Shown piece by piece: positions 1 to 13,300 of a stretch of 64,000 bases of DNA. Source of the DNA: Undaria pinnatifida (lineage: Eukaryota > Sar > Phaeophyceae > Laminariales > Alariaceae); assembly GCA_012845835.1 (NCBI GenBank), contig JABAKD010000030.1, positions 16,515,210-16,579,209 of the forward strand, in the 5' to 3' direction. The translations under genes were made by a program, and so were the position numbers. Under the pieces are notes generated by a model. The model was not told where the DNA came from, did no database searches, and saw only the letters and a list, made by a program, of their open reading frames with translations. Position 1 is the stretch's first letter; every line of letters starts with the position of its first letter.

Positions 1-543
1 TGGCGGCACAGTCTCTATTATAAGTTTAATCTGTTTAGCTACTGGCTTGCAGACTCATGGGCAACCGACGTTTCAAGGGGAGCATCGCCCCTCCCCCCCT
101 AAGTGGTGGACACTGACGCGAAACGGACTACCATACTTACATCGTTGACGGAATTGCTTCAATTGCACCTCAACAACATACAGAAAACATGAATAACAAA
201 AACAACACCCCAGCCATTCTTGACCAAGCAAATCTTCAAACGTTCACCTTTTATGACCCACTACGACCCCCCCCCCCCCCCGCCGCAAAACAGCCGCGGC
301 TCGCAATCACACGACGTATGAGAAAAAAATTACTCCGAGTAATTACTAAAAAAAACCAGTTATTGATGAGTAGAAGCCCGATGGACAACCCTATGGCTGA
401 GGTATGAAAAACTCCACATACATGAACAAACTGCAGTGTGGGAGACTACATGCCGCGGTGCTGGTAGATTGTAGAGTGGCCGCTGTCAACCTCGGCCTGT
501 CCCTTGTATATACCTGCGCATCCGACTCCTAGTTGACTAGCAA

Positions 544-880
544 GGTGCACGGCGGTCGTGATCCATCGATATACCAAATACGAAAACGGGCAACCCGGAG
601 GTATAAAGTGTTCACTGTCCGCACCACTCCAGCTTGTGGATCGATCAGCACACGTTTTTTTCGAAAAGCGCGTCGTGCGTATGGGGGTCTTGACCCATCG
701 ATCGATATACCAAAAACATAAACGGGGAACCCGGAAGGGTACTACTAATAAGTTACACAATCTATTTCACTCCCGCAGGTGGATCGATCAACATATGCAC
801 ACGTTACTCGAAGCGTCTCGTGCGTGTGTCGTTCTCAATCCGTCGGTATATCGGTACCAAACACGTACACAGGACACACG
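544..880. repeat. Tandem repeat, about three diverged copies of 110-130 bp
   Basis: Copies share gatccatcgatataccaa, a cgaaaacggg..acccgga stretch and ggatcgatcaacacacgttt. Confidence 0.6.
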
Positions 881-929
881 CCATGGTGGAGGTTCACCCG
901 TGTTCTTCTGGGACCCATTTTTACTTGGC

Positions 930-1140
930 GAGCTCCGTACCCCACACTACCCTGGGTCCAAAAAACTGATTTTGAGTCAAATTGGAAACGCCTTCGTGAT
1001 GTACAAAGTCATGGCCTAGGTATACAAACGAAAACTAAGGCAAAAAAAGCATGGCATTTTTTCTCCCGATGATTTTGGCTCAAGGAGCTCTGTCATTCAG
1101 AAAATGATATATAGCCCAAACGTGCTGCCGACATCGTAGC
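930..1140 (+). mobile_element. Dispersed element copy with CCTAGGTATAC core
   Basis: It carries catggcctaggtatac, a gacgattttggctca-like stretch, cattcagaaaat and a degenerate ctatcgtagcacgcgt-like end. The same blocks occur at 4.5-5.0, 49.9-50.2, 52.2-52.4 and 58.6-58.8 kb. Confidence 0.55.
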
Positions 1141-1250
1141 AAGCGTCACAGGCAACCTGTAGGTATAGAGTTACGCATATCTCCACATCGCTCCCACCGA
1201 TGGATCGATCTCGATCAGCAATCGTCATATAGTTGTATGTATGCCAGCAC

Positions 1251-1383
1251 TTGCGCGTCCGCCGACGTCGAGTCTGGGTTGAAGCATCCGTCCCTTTGGC
1301 GGCGCAAGCCGAGCCTGGAGCTGGTTTCGCTGTACACTCCATCGCCCGAATTGCCTGAGTATAAGGTGTTGGTCGTCTGGATA
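1251..1383 (-). CDS. Gene 1 exon 22 (last in window): beta-helix, GDGVY type
   Basis: 133 nt, phase 2 to 0, acceptor ATACAG, donor CAA/GTGCTG. It encodes NTLYSGNSGDGVYSE and GCFNPDSTS. The gene 2 exon at 57903-58035 is also 133 nt (NTTYTGNVGDGVYDD, GCFDSASTS), which supports an otherwise weak donor. The continuation lies left of the window. Confidence 0.78.
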
Positions 1384-4300
1384 CTGTATTCACAGGAGGC
1401 GTGTGGATACCGGGGACGGCGTAGTAATGAGGGCGGGGAAATATGTCAAGTAACACGTTTTGGGAGCTCCCACAAAATAAAAACTTTAGTACCAGATACA
1501 CGTATATGAAGTCTAACAATAAACGGCCGTCTGACCCCCTGAAAAGCCGATAATTTCCAAAACGATGTGGTGGAACAACGTCGAGACACAAAAAGCTAGC
1601 AAACAATAATCACACAATACGCCCTGCGTTACGTCCGTTCCAACTCTTAAAAAGTTCCTGCCAGATACTACTGTAGTCACAATTTCTAAGTGTTTTGTTG
1701 CCCCAATGCACGGGATGCATGCAGCGCAACAAACAGGATTGGAACAGTTCATGGAGGGGTGCCATCCGGAATGAGTAGAGATAGGTTAGATATATGACAC
1801 CAGGTTGTCGCGTTGCCGTTTTGTCTTGCGTAGTTCGTCGAATAAGTCACGCTGTCTGGCCGGCGGCGCAACGCGCATACGATACGTCCTATGATAGGGT
1901 GCACCTTTTCCTTTTCTGAGGCTCCTTCCTCACGTGTGGAGCTCTATATCCGACCGAGGCACTGAATTTGAAAAAAACAAAAATGACATTGTGATGAACG
2001 AACTCATGGCTTAGGCATGCAAAAAAAACATACCCTGGTATTGAGAAGCAAGAATGCCGATATTCCGACAAATTTGGCGTCAAAAAGGCAAAGCGTGGCA
2101 CTCATATCGTGTTACGCGTGATACGAAAACACACTTCTAACGCTTGTCGTTCTTAACGTTAAGCACTTGCACCCCTTTACAATAAACTCTTGTGCTTCTT
2201 CCCATTAAACATTTGCATTTTTTTACATTGATAGAAAAAAAAACGAATCTGTGCATTAAAACACTTGCACTTTTTTTTACGTTACATACTCGCACTGCTA
2301 GACTACCAGGTACACACTTAAGCACTAGCAATTCTTGAATTGCACTTGCAATTATTTACATCGACCACGTGCACTTCTATTCACTAAACGCTTGCGCTTC
2401 GTATACCTTGAACACTCGCGCTTCTCCAAAAATACATGAAAAACTCGCACTTCAACGAATCATACATTAAACACTTGTGTTTCCAGACATCGACCATTTT
2501 TACCTCTTGACATAAACGGTACAGAAGGGAGGTAGAACACGTAGTTCGTGCGCAGGTTTCCTGTTTTATGGGTTCCCCTACAGTAGGTTTCTTCAGGGCT
2601 TTTCAAGGGCCATGAACCGGCCCGCGGGCCGAATCTGGAGGTTTTAAGAGACTCTCGAATCGAGTCGGATCGAGTCCGGTGGTGTTCGAAATCTCATGGG
2701 TCGGATCACCCTCGCCCGGTCCGAACCGCGACAATTGCGGGTCACCCTTGCCCTATCCCATCCGCAAGACATGATCCGTCCCGTAAAAAGCCCCGATTTT
2801 CTTCCATTAATACTCATGGGAATATGTATGAGCGATCGGCGTTTTCGGCCCGCGACTCCACCGCCGGGCCGCTCGTCGGCCTCGTGAGTGCAGATGTCGC
2901 CGTGAACACCGGTGCTCTTCGCGGCTCGGCTTCTAGGCCACCCGTCGTCTCCCCGCCCTCCGCCAATGGCGCCACGGAACCACCCCTTTCGGGTCCGATA
3001 TCTACTCTCGGTCGCGCCATCGCGCCACCACTGCCGCCGCCATCGCGCCGCCGCCGCCGCTGCCGCGGGAAACCCTCGACCCACCACCAACTATGGTTGC
3101 TGACGCTCTATTACAGAAACTCACATCGTCTGTTGGCAAACCCACACTAGGTGTTTCAATGGAACATAGTAATCAGGACCACATACGCGGTTACGAAGCA
3201 ACTACAGGGGGATATATACTTATATAACTTTGTGCTTATCTCGTAGGTTCTGGTTACACTGTTATGGTCCTCCGTTAAACCGTTTGCGGAAGAAAAACAC
3301 ATGCACGTATTTACGTCAAACCACTCACCGAACGGCCCTGATCGAGGGCTCGAAGTTGTTCCCCGTAATCGTAACATCGTCCGTGCTCGTATCACTGTTG
3401 GCGCTCGTCACGAGCAAGCCCCTTTCGCCGGACAATGTGTTGTCCGCGATCTACGGTAGAAAGGAGCAGGGTAAACGCGGAATGGTGGGACGTTGAAAAG
3501 TAGACGGCGCAGCATTTTCATAACAAAAAAGTGATTGTTGTCGTTGTTGTTGTTTGAGATGAGACAATGTCATGCCTCTCACGCCGAACAACAAGTTGCC
3601 CGCGATCTATCATAGAAACGGGCAGGCACAAATAGAGGTGGCGGGACGTTGCGAAGTAGACGACGCATAGTAGAAAAAAGGCACCGGTAACGCCTTTGCA
3701 CATGAGCATGCTATGTTATTGATACTACTGCCTGCGATGGGATAACGGCATGCCCCACGTGCCAAACAATACAGTGTCCGGGATCTACCGCGTGCGATGG
3801 AAAAGGGCGGGGCACGAGTAGAATGGTGGGACGTCGCGAAGTAGATGGCGCAATGCTCTTAAACAAAACGAGAAGGTACAAGGTGTCGATAACATAATCT
3901 CACATGCACATTTTACGTTATTGTATGTACTATGGATACTGCCTGAAGTTGGATAATGGTAGGCCTCTCGCGTCTAACAATAACCTCTCCCCGATCTACC
4001 GTGAACAACAGAAAATAGCAGGGCACAAGTAGAATGGAGGGACGTTACCGAGGGGACGGCGCAACCGGGCAACAGTAAAGCCGTGGTCCCTCTAGAGCGC
4101 GCCGGTTGAGAACTGTCGGTTACCCACTAAAGCACCTGAAAACGTCGCTCGCTTGGCACAGACGGGAACAACTGGTAGTGACGAGTAGAAGGCGGAGTAG
4201 CGCTGGTTGCGGCTATAGCACCGGAGTTTCCGGTTGGCCCATGCCGGTGCTACGACGGGACACGCCACTACTGTTGTACCACAGTACGCAGTGCTTGTGA

Positions 4301-7300
4301 CGGGGGAAAGTTGTCGGCTGAGTGTCCCGACAACTAGCCAACGGGGGGGGGGGCACATCTATCGCACCTACCACGCACACGCAGAAACGCTCAACAGGGC
4401 GCAGAGCAGACGACGCATGCTACAGCAGAACAGTAAGAGATGCGCCATTGTTTTCATTTTTGAAGGTTCCTCTCACGAGGAGCTCTTTTCCTCTCCCAAC
4501 GTCATGTTTCGTACGGAAGCAAAAAACGCTTTTAATATATACCCGATTAACAATCCCATGGCCTAGGTATATACTAAGCGAGAAACTCGTATGGGTTGGT
4601 CGGTATTACTTGCCGGGTTACTTTGCGCGGTGGCCAATTATTTTCCAGCGAGTTTCGCAATAGCGTTTGTCTCCCCTTTTCAACTTGCGACACCCTCGGG
4701 GAAATCAAGCCGGCTTGTACAAAATATAAATACTGAAAAATAAAAGTAAAAATAAACGATTTTGGGTTAACCCCTTCACCACTGGAAACCCGTTTTGGGG
4801 ACAAAATCACTTGGATTTAGTATAGGGAGGGGTTCGGGGGCTCTCAAAGGGTTAAGGAGCTCCCCCTCGCCCCCGCCCCCCGTTCATCCAGAAAGAAAAG
4901 TGCCGACACCGAGCGGTGCGTGTCTGCCCAGGCCAAACGTTTTTGCGAAAAAGTGTTACCTCTATCGTAGCACGCATGTATCGTACTTGGGTCGTCCCAC
5001 GGTACCACGGTAGGGGTTTTGCATTCCCTGGGCCATATGGCGTTTTTTTTCCTTTTACTAACGGTGCTAAGCGGTTGATCTCCTCGAGTGTGGCACTAGC
5101 GATTAGTACCAGACAATATCGTTTTACGAATGCATTTGTTCTAGGACTACTGTAGGGCGTGTAAGTGGCGGTAGTCGGTGGTCGGGTTGGGCGAACGAAG
5201 GCTATCTTCGAAGCCATGTTTCGGGTGATGATGATGGATGATGTTGATGATAGTGAGCTCCTTATGTTAGGTCCTCAGCAAAATTACGCCGCATCTCCCC
5301 GCCGTGGGATGACTCACGTACAGTAACACTCAGGACAACGCATCCCCTCGGAAAAAACGCCCGAGCCATTTTTCATTTTCACCGCTTTTCACGGATCAGG
5401 TCACTTCTTGCGCGAGTCGGATCGGGTCAGTCCGGAAGACCCGTCCTGACCCGCGATATTTGAAAACCTCCTGACTCGACCCGACCCGATCCGACCCGAC
5501 TCGACCGGTGAGATTTCCAAACGCCCCCCGACCCAACCCGATTCAACCCGCGAGGTTTTGAAAACCTCTTGATCCGACCCGCGGGCTGGATCATCAGCCG
5601 CAGAATGCCCTGATTTTTTGCCACACAACAGGCAGAGTGCCAACACCGAGCGGTGCGTGTCTGCCCAGGGTAATACGGGAAACAACAACAAAAAAAACGA
5701 AACAGCGCACTCTTCTTTTCGAGACAGCTACGTATGCGGAGGGGCGGGTGCCTCTGGCTCTGCAACGTGGTCACACACACGAAGGTTGCCTTTTGGATGC
5801 GGTATCTCTTGCATTAGTTTCTTGCTGTCCGCCTGATCTGAGAGAAGGGGGAAGGCGGGGTTTCATCTCATCCAAGCAGGCGATAACGCCTGCCTGGGAA
5901 CGCGGGGACACTTGCTACAAATACTCGCGCCGTAATGGGCGAAGAGAGGATACCATAACGCAATATCAAATCTCACCGTAATGCCGGGGGAGCGCGCACC
6001 AAGGATGCCCCACCTCGAGTCGACCGGGCTCACTTCACAATCTGGGGCGCAAATGCGGTCACGTGGGGGGCAAACCATACTTAGAGGACAGACAGCGCTA
6101 GTTGTGTCGGTTGACAAAAAAAAAAGAAAGTCGGACGACCGATGGAACAAAAGTTCAGTTGGTTGACTAAATGTGAATAAACTACGGAGGCTGTCGTTAC
6201 GTGAATTTAACACAAATCTGCCTGGAATACAAAGCTGAAAAAAAGAGGATGGACGTGTTTTTTCGTTTGACGCTTGTGTTCGCGCCCGCTGCTGTTGGCA
6301 ACGAAGCTTTTGTTCAAAGTTTTCGTCAAAAAACATCTAAAACTCGTCAGCTCTGAGCTCTGCAAGCATGGACGCTTTTTTTTCGTTCGGCCCAGTTGTT
6401 CGAGCCCGCTGCTGTTGGCAACGCAGGCCTTGTTGAAAATTTTACAAAAAAATTACAAAGTACGTCAGCTGTGAGTTATTTTTTACTACACAGCAGCTGA
6501 CGAAAAAAAGCAAAAAAAACTTGTTTTTCGGAACGCCACGAATTGAAAGTCACCTTTGATGGTCCCCGAGCATGCGTCAACTTGGATGGTATTGTGGGTT
6601 CCGCCGCTGACCGTGAGCTCCTCAAAGTCAAGGTCCACTCCCCTGGCGTCTTGGTTGTTCCGAGGCCGTCGCGACAAGCACAAAAAAATGCGTTTTTTCC
6701 GGCAGGGGAGAGGGAATGCCACCACCATGTTTCCCAGAGAAGGAGGATGGATGCCAGGTCGAGATGAGATAAAAACACACACGGAAAATTACGGCACAAG
6801 AAAATCAGGTCAGTCAAGTCAGGGAACACGAAGGTTTTAATACATTCTTATGCGCGTAATCTCGTTCCGAACTCCAAGTGCTTGGGGACAAAATAGGTGG
6901 AATCAGGGCTCCGCGTCAGCTGACGGTCGGACGACCAGTTGGCCCTCACGAATATTTTATTTATGAAAGAGTGAACGAAAATTCTCATCGGCTAGCATCT
7001 AGTCGGTACTCACAAATGCCACGGCGGTTGTCCTTTATGGTGACGTTCTGAGCGGTAGCCAAGGCCGGTGTGTCGGAGTCGCAGAAGTTCTGCGCATCGT
7101 CACCATCATCATTACCATCACCATCATAATCACCATCATCATCATGATCATGATCATGAGCGTCATGATCATCATCACCATCATCCGCATCAGCAGCATC
7201 ATCATCACCATCACAATCATCATAGCAGCAACAACAGCAGAACATTACAGCGGCGACCCGCACATGAATAATATTGATATAACGCCGTTGACGAACAAAT

Positions 7301-10300
7301 AAGCGCCAAATAAGCACGAACGGCCCAACACAAACGGCATCGCTTGCGGAATACTACCAGACACAGTGCTAAAGTAACCCGTAAACCCTTTAAATCTGCA
7401 GCAGCTTTTTTGGGGACAAAATTTCTTGGAATTAGGTTGGAACAAGTGCTTGCAGTTGTGATGTTGCCACCCAATCAAATCAAACACACAGGCGGAACAA
7501 ACAACCGGACAAAATATAATTTGATGCGATCAGTCAACAAGAGGAATATCACGGAAGTGCACCTTCGATCCCTTCTCTCCAGCCCAACGCTTACGACGAA
7601 AAGTTCGGCAGCACAGCGAAAACATGTTGAAAAAAATAAGAGGGCGAAATGAAATCAAGTACCCCAATGGCCATCGTACGACCTACTTTTGGCGACCATG
7701 CCTCTCACCCTCCACGACAGGCCGCCCGTGGTAACCCCCCCGGAGCCGAGGTTGTTGATGATGCTGTTCGTTACGGACATTATGCACTCATCGCTCGCTG
7801 GTGTGCACAAGCGAAAGCAAAAGCGGCATGGGCGTTAGAATTTATTAATACAATAAAAAGCTGTTTCCAAACACTCAAGGCATGCTCGATAACCATTGAA
7901 ACACAATGTCACGTTACACTGGGTTTTGAATTATGAAAAAGTTAATAAAAACGAGCGACCGGTGTAGTATGCAGCTTGCAAAGATGATTATCGACCCTGA
8001 TTTAGTCCAACTCGCATCTGATGTTAGAACAAACTTATGAATGGGGAAAAAAAGAGCGGCCGTTGTATCGCGTAGCCTGAGAAGATGAGCATCGACCTTA
8101 AATTTGTTGAACTCTTACCATTCGTAGTCAGAATATTTTTATAAAACAGGATAGCTCTTTTACCAGAATCGCGGTCATGTTTTCGGGTACATGTTTATCT
8201 TTTTCGCCGACATGTCACTTGGCGTTTGCGTGAGATGAACAATTTCGAAGGCCTTAAGGACCGCGTTAATGTTTGTCGAGAGGCGAAGTACTTGGCATTA
8301 GTGTACGTCAACGATAACAATAGCTAACAGGGGAAACAAAGCGTTTATCTGAAACACAGGGAAATGGACGGAGTGCTGACGACGTTATTTTTCCCGGCAA
8401 GGTTGACGTTGATTGTACATCTCGTTCCCACCTGAAAAATGAGACACTTTTTACGATCATGACATACCGAGTACCAGCACCCTTGTTAAACACACACTGA
8501 TAAGCTGCAGATTAAAAACGGAGCAGAGGCCAAGCTACACGAGGCTCACAGCGAAAGTAAAGGGAACACAATCATAGCTACGAGACCAGCAGCAACAAAA
8601 AAACGGAATGCAGCGTCAAACCTAAGAGACTCACAGGCAAATTAGACGGAACATCTCCATAGCTACTCACGAGACTTAGATCAAATTTAACGAATCAGCG
8701 TCACAGTTACGAGGGTCACGGAACTTCGTGAAAGCGACGACACTCACCGCCGCTAGTGCACGAGGCGCAGTAAATGTAGCCGCGGTCGGTTTCCACAGGG
8801 TCTAACTCCCCGTTTTTCCAGCCGTAAACCTGATGCACAGCCGAGTTCGACATGGTTCAAGGCATCGGGCATAGGGGTTTTGAGAATGTCATAATTTCGG
8901 TTTTCAAGACATCGTGAATAGGTTGAAGACATCATGAATAGGGTCTAAGACATCATAGGTAAGTTTTCAGACATCCATGAATTGGGTTAAAGAAATGAAA
9001 GGAGGTTCAAGGCATCACGAGTAGAGAGTTTAAGACGTCATAAGTAAGGTTTTAAGACATCATGATTAGGGCTTAAGACGTCGTGAGCACGGGTTTAGAC
9101 ATCATAGGCAGGCTTTCAGACATCCATGAACCGTATCGAAGACATCATGAGTAGGGTTTAACATATCATGAGTACGGTCTAGCACATCATGAGTAGCCCA
9201 TAACACATCGTGAGAAGAGGTTGGAGATGAGACATGGCCGGTGTGTTGATCGCTCTGCGAATCGGCCACTGCTTGGGGGTATTCTGCGGCTCTACCCCGA
9301 CCAGTCGGTCTGAAAAAGTACCTCAGTCTCATGGATGACGATGTCGCCTCCGATCCCAAGAATCCTACTCCTCAGCGAGTTTGAAACCAACCGAAGCTCG
9401 TCACATTCACCGAAACCCTGGCAACAAGGGGCATCACATCGACGAGAAAAGCATCGACGAACAAAGCGAGGCATAGTTATGCCGGTCTGGTTAGTTGCAA
9501 CACGCACGTAAGACCGCCCCGAAAAATAAAACAGTGCAGAACGCGAGACCACGCGTGTGTGGCCTTCGCCATTGCCCTTCACAGCAAGTGGTGCTGCGAC
9601 GTTTTCCGGCACAATGGGCCACGTTTGGATTATTATTTCGAATACGTCAGCTGCGAGCTAGACCAAATGAGTGGTCGATACTCAACTTTCCCCGCCACGC
9701 TTACAACGAAATACATTTTCAAATACATCAGCTGTGAGTTCGACCACATGAATCGACTCTCAACGTTTAATAACCCCCCCCAGGTATTTCAGATACGTCA
9801 GCTGTGAGTCCCACTAACTAAACGCGGTCGATTATACCCCGGCTGCGTGATACGTTTGCCAAGGCCGACGCGAAGGTCTCCTCAAATATCGTTTAGAAGA
9901 GGCTGGCAATTCCCGTGCTTAACCCCACCTCTCCGATAATCTTGAGGGTCGCGCCAGACCTGACGTCGAGCGTGCCGTCAAGCTCCCAGATTCCAGTTGG
10001 GACCCCGTCCGTTACCACCTGCGCGTTCAAGGCAAGCCAAAAAACGAGGGAGGAAGGGCAGAGGGATAAGAAAAGTGCAGACCGTAATGCCCATAGTCTA
10101 ACCGGCTGGGAAGTGGGAGGAAAAAAGCCTCGCGCGCCATCGTACCGGTCGGCTCTTAAAGATGGGATGCCCCTGCACGAGGAGCTGGGTAAAATGGTAG
10201 ACACACGCAACGAGTCAAGTGCGCAGGGACAAAAACAACCCTAATCCCGCCTCCAGCACGCCTCCAGCCCTCCAGGGGTGGTGTACATTATTGCGTTTAT

Positions 10301-13300
10301 ATCCCCGGGTTTCCCACGGAACGTCCCATGGGACCCCATTTTATCCCGTGGGCTCCCACGGGGGGGGGTCCCGTGGTAATGTAGCCAAAAACGCGATAAT
10401 GTCAAACTTTTCCGTTTAAAACGGAGGAATATCTTCAATAAATATTGTGGAAACCAGGCGTAAGCGGTGGTAAATTTGCGCGGGGGCTCGCTGCACCCGA
10501 CTTGCAGCAAGGGCCAGTAAGTACATAACCCTTCGAGTGACCTTTCTACTGCGGCAACAATGACCCAACGTTTAGTTCAAGTAGTTTCACCTTGAAGAAC
10601 AGAGGTGCGGTTCTAACAGCAAACCTGATCTCACACTAATTCTTCGTAGTTGGTCCCGAAAAACAGGTGTTCAGCTCTGAGGCGGGTAAGGGCCGTGCGG
10701 AGTGCGTGACGACTGGATCGAGAGCCTCACTCACTCCCCTCCTCCCCCCTGCCAAACTGCTCTGCGGCAGAGTGCGTAATCAATCGCTCGACGGGCGCCG
10801 ACACGCGAACACATGGCCGCCTCGTGTCTGCTGAACATGTCGGCTTCACGGTACAACTTGTCCCGTCAACGCCCTTTATACCCATAATATACTCGATTTA
10901 TTGTTGGGAGTACCTTGACGGTTGTCCGTCAAGACCGTCAACGGGAAATAATGCCGTCAACCGATACATTTGGAGACGCATGCCCTCCGTCAGGGGATGA
11001 TAATGCGGGTCAACCGACTATTCCGGTGTCCGCGTTTGCATCGAATTGACTAAATGTGGTTGCCTACCTGGGAAAGGACGCCGGTGATCGGTTCGGGTTG
11101 GTCTCCGAAGTAGGATGCAATCCTGGTCATGTCCGCACAGCCTCCGTTTATCCTGAGCCTGCGCGAGGTCGGATTCCACGACATCGTTGCCACCGTTTCC
11201 TCCGCACCACACGCCGTAACCGCCTGTAAAAAATCGGAGCCGAACCAGAGAATGTGTGACTATCGGCGGGGCTAAGATGACGCTTTTGGGTTCCTCCGTT
11301 TGTAAACAAACATGTCGGTTGGCGGTCTAGTTTCTTCCCGCCAGGGCCTCGTTGGACGTGATATACTCTGGTTTAGCATGAAGTGACGGTTGTCCGTCCG
11401 TCACAAGTCGAGAGTGCCGTCTCCCGACGTCTTTGTTTGTAAGCCGAACAGACGAGCATGGCTCCAAGGGGGGCAACATTAGGTTGTGGTCTGGGGTGTT
11501 AAAGGCAAGGCGCAAGTGACCACCACAGCGACACATAGAGTTATCGGCCGTCCGTCTTGACACAAGGTACCCAGCAACAAAAAGTTGATACCGGTGGACT
11601 CGAACCACTATATAGAAGGTACAGACTTTTACGAAAATACTCCGCTACATCTTTGCTCGGACCACACTATAAACAAAAAAAGGCGGGGAGTCTTCCTTAT
11701 CATTGTCGAAGAAAAGCAAAACTCGCGCGCCGGCCCACAAAACGTTAAACGGATAATATCTAAAACAGCTGTGATCGCGGACAATTGTCACAATCCTTTC
11801 GTGAAAATGGTAGACTTACCGGTTCGACCGAGGGGTCGCAACTGTAGCTTGACGGGTCGCTCGGGGTCTGTTTATTTGTCGCCAGGCGTTGTTGCGGAGT
11901 TGTTGCCAACGGGAACACAAAACGACGCAGCGTGGTTGTTTCCAATAGGGAAAACAGGAGCAGCGCACGGAAGCACGGTGGGGGAGGTTGGCGTTACCGC
12001 AAGGGGCTGGAGCAGTAGGAGGATGCTGAGAAATCCAGAAAACATGCGGTCGTCACAAAGCAGTTGTCGCCGTTTCTCAGGACGTTACTGTAGAGGAAGC
12101 TGCTAGAGATACTGCTAGCTGTGCAGTGGTTATTCCGTACACCTAACCGAAGCGATTTCCGAAGTGCTTTCTTCGTGTTCGTCGTTGAACGCAACTCTTT
12201 GCTGCTTCACGAGGGGTGTAGCGGCACACATGCCATTTCCGTCGCAAGGAAACACGACAGCAGTCAGCGTACGAGCAGCCCCCGTAAGCCCAGTGCCGGG
12301 AGATAGCGATATTCTTTCTCGACGTTTTTTTAGATGCCTTTTGCACCTTCCTAGAGCAGGACGTCGTTTTCAACGTCCACTCTATTTTCGGCCCCTCGCT
12401 TCACCTTCTGCGGCTCGCTTCACAACTCCCCTAACACCCAACCATGCACTGCTGTGTCTCCCTCAAGGGCGGATTTGAGTAATGGATTCAATTCATGTAA
12501 AGTCGCTAAATTTCGCTGCCCCCCACACTCCTACGTATTATTGTTTGCATTCGTAGCCACTACCTGGTACAACGTCGTCTCCCGCTCTCTGATGACGGGG
12601 ACATTAACGCCATGAATCAGTATACATAAACGTGTTTGCGTCATCCTTTACGATTTTGCTGTTTCGATACACCGTGGCACCATGATACACGATTGTCCGT
12701 ATGCGCACGGTACCGCATCTGATTGACCGGTTTCTCGACAAGGTAGTCATATTCCAGTCCGACTTTACTCTCGCTTGCTTTGGTACTAAGTGGCTTTGTT
12801 CGGGACACAAATAAATGCGGTGCAATCTGAGCCAAATGCGGTCAATCGGGAGCCAAATTCGGTGCAACCTATGCCAAATTCGGTGCAATCGAGCCAAATG
12901 CGGTGAAATACAAGCCAACTGCGGTACAACCGACACCAAATGCGGTGTAACCTGAGCCGATGGGCGCCAACACACATATAGAATGACTGTTAAATCCAGC
13001 GCACACTGTCTGACAGCCTGCGACTTCATCCTCGCTTAGCGGGGGACTCACCGCCGTTTCAGTAACAAGCGTATCCCAGTAGGAGCTGAGGGTGGCGAAA
13101 TCTTCGGCCTCCGTGACGTAAGCGTAACCGTAAGAGGCGGCGGCCATGTCGGCGATCACACACTGAAGCGCATTCATGTGGGGGGTACGAAGTAACGCAC
13201 AGAGGGGGGGCGGTTAGCGGTTGGCGGCACAAAGCATGAGGTGGAGGTTTGCCGCGTCGTTTAGACCGCTACAAGTCACAACAAGAGAGAGGTAGTGTTA

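Noticed and set aside
8870-9215. CRISPR-like array
   Set aside because: Units are irregular in length, with no unique spacers of constant size, and the locus is eukaryotic; it is an intronic minisatellite.
11585-11612. T-arm-like sequence (gtggactcgaaccac) as a tRNA
   Set aside because: No D-arm or matching acceptor strand is found at tRNA distance on either strand.
11585-12106. Plus-strand ORF of 173 codons inside a gene 1 intron
   Set aside because: It overlaps no motif, starts at a non-ATG-like context within a tRNA-like fragment and has composition like the intron around it.
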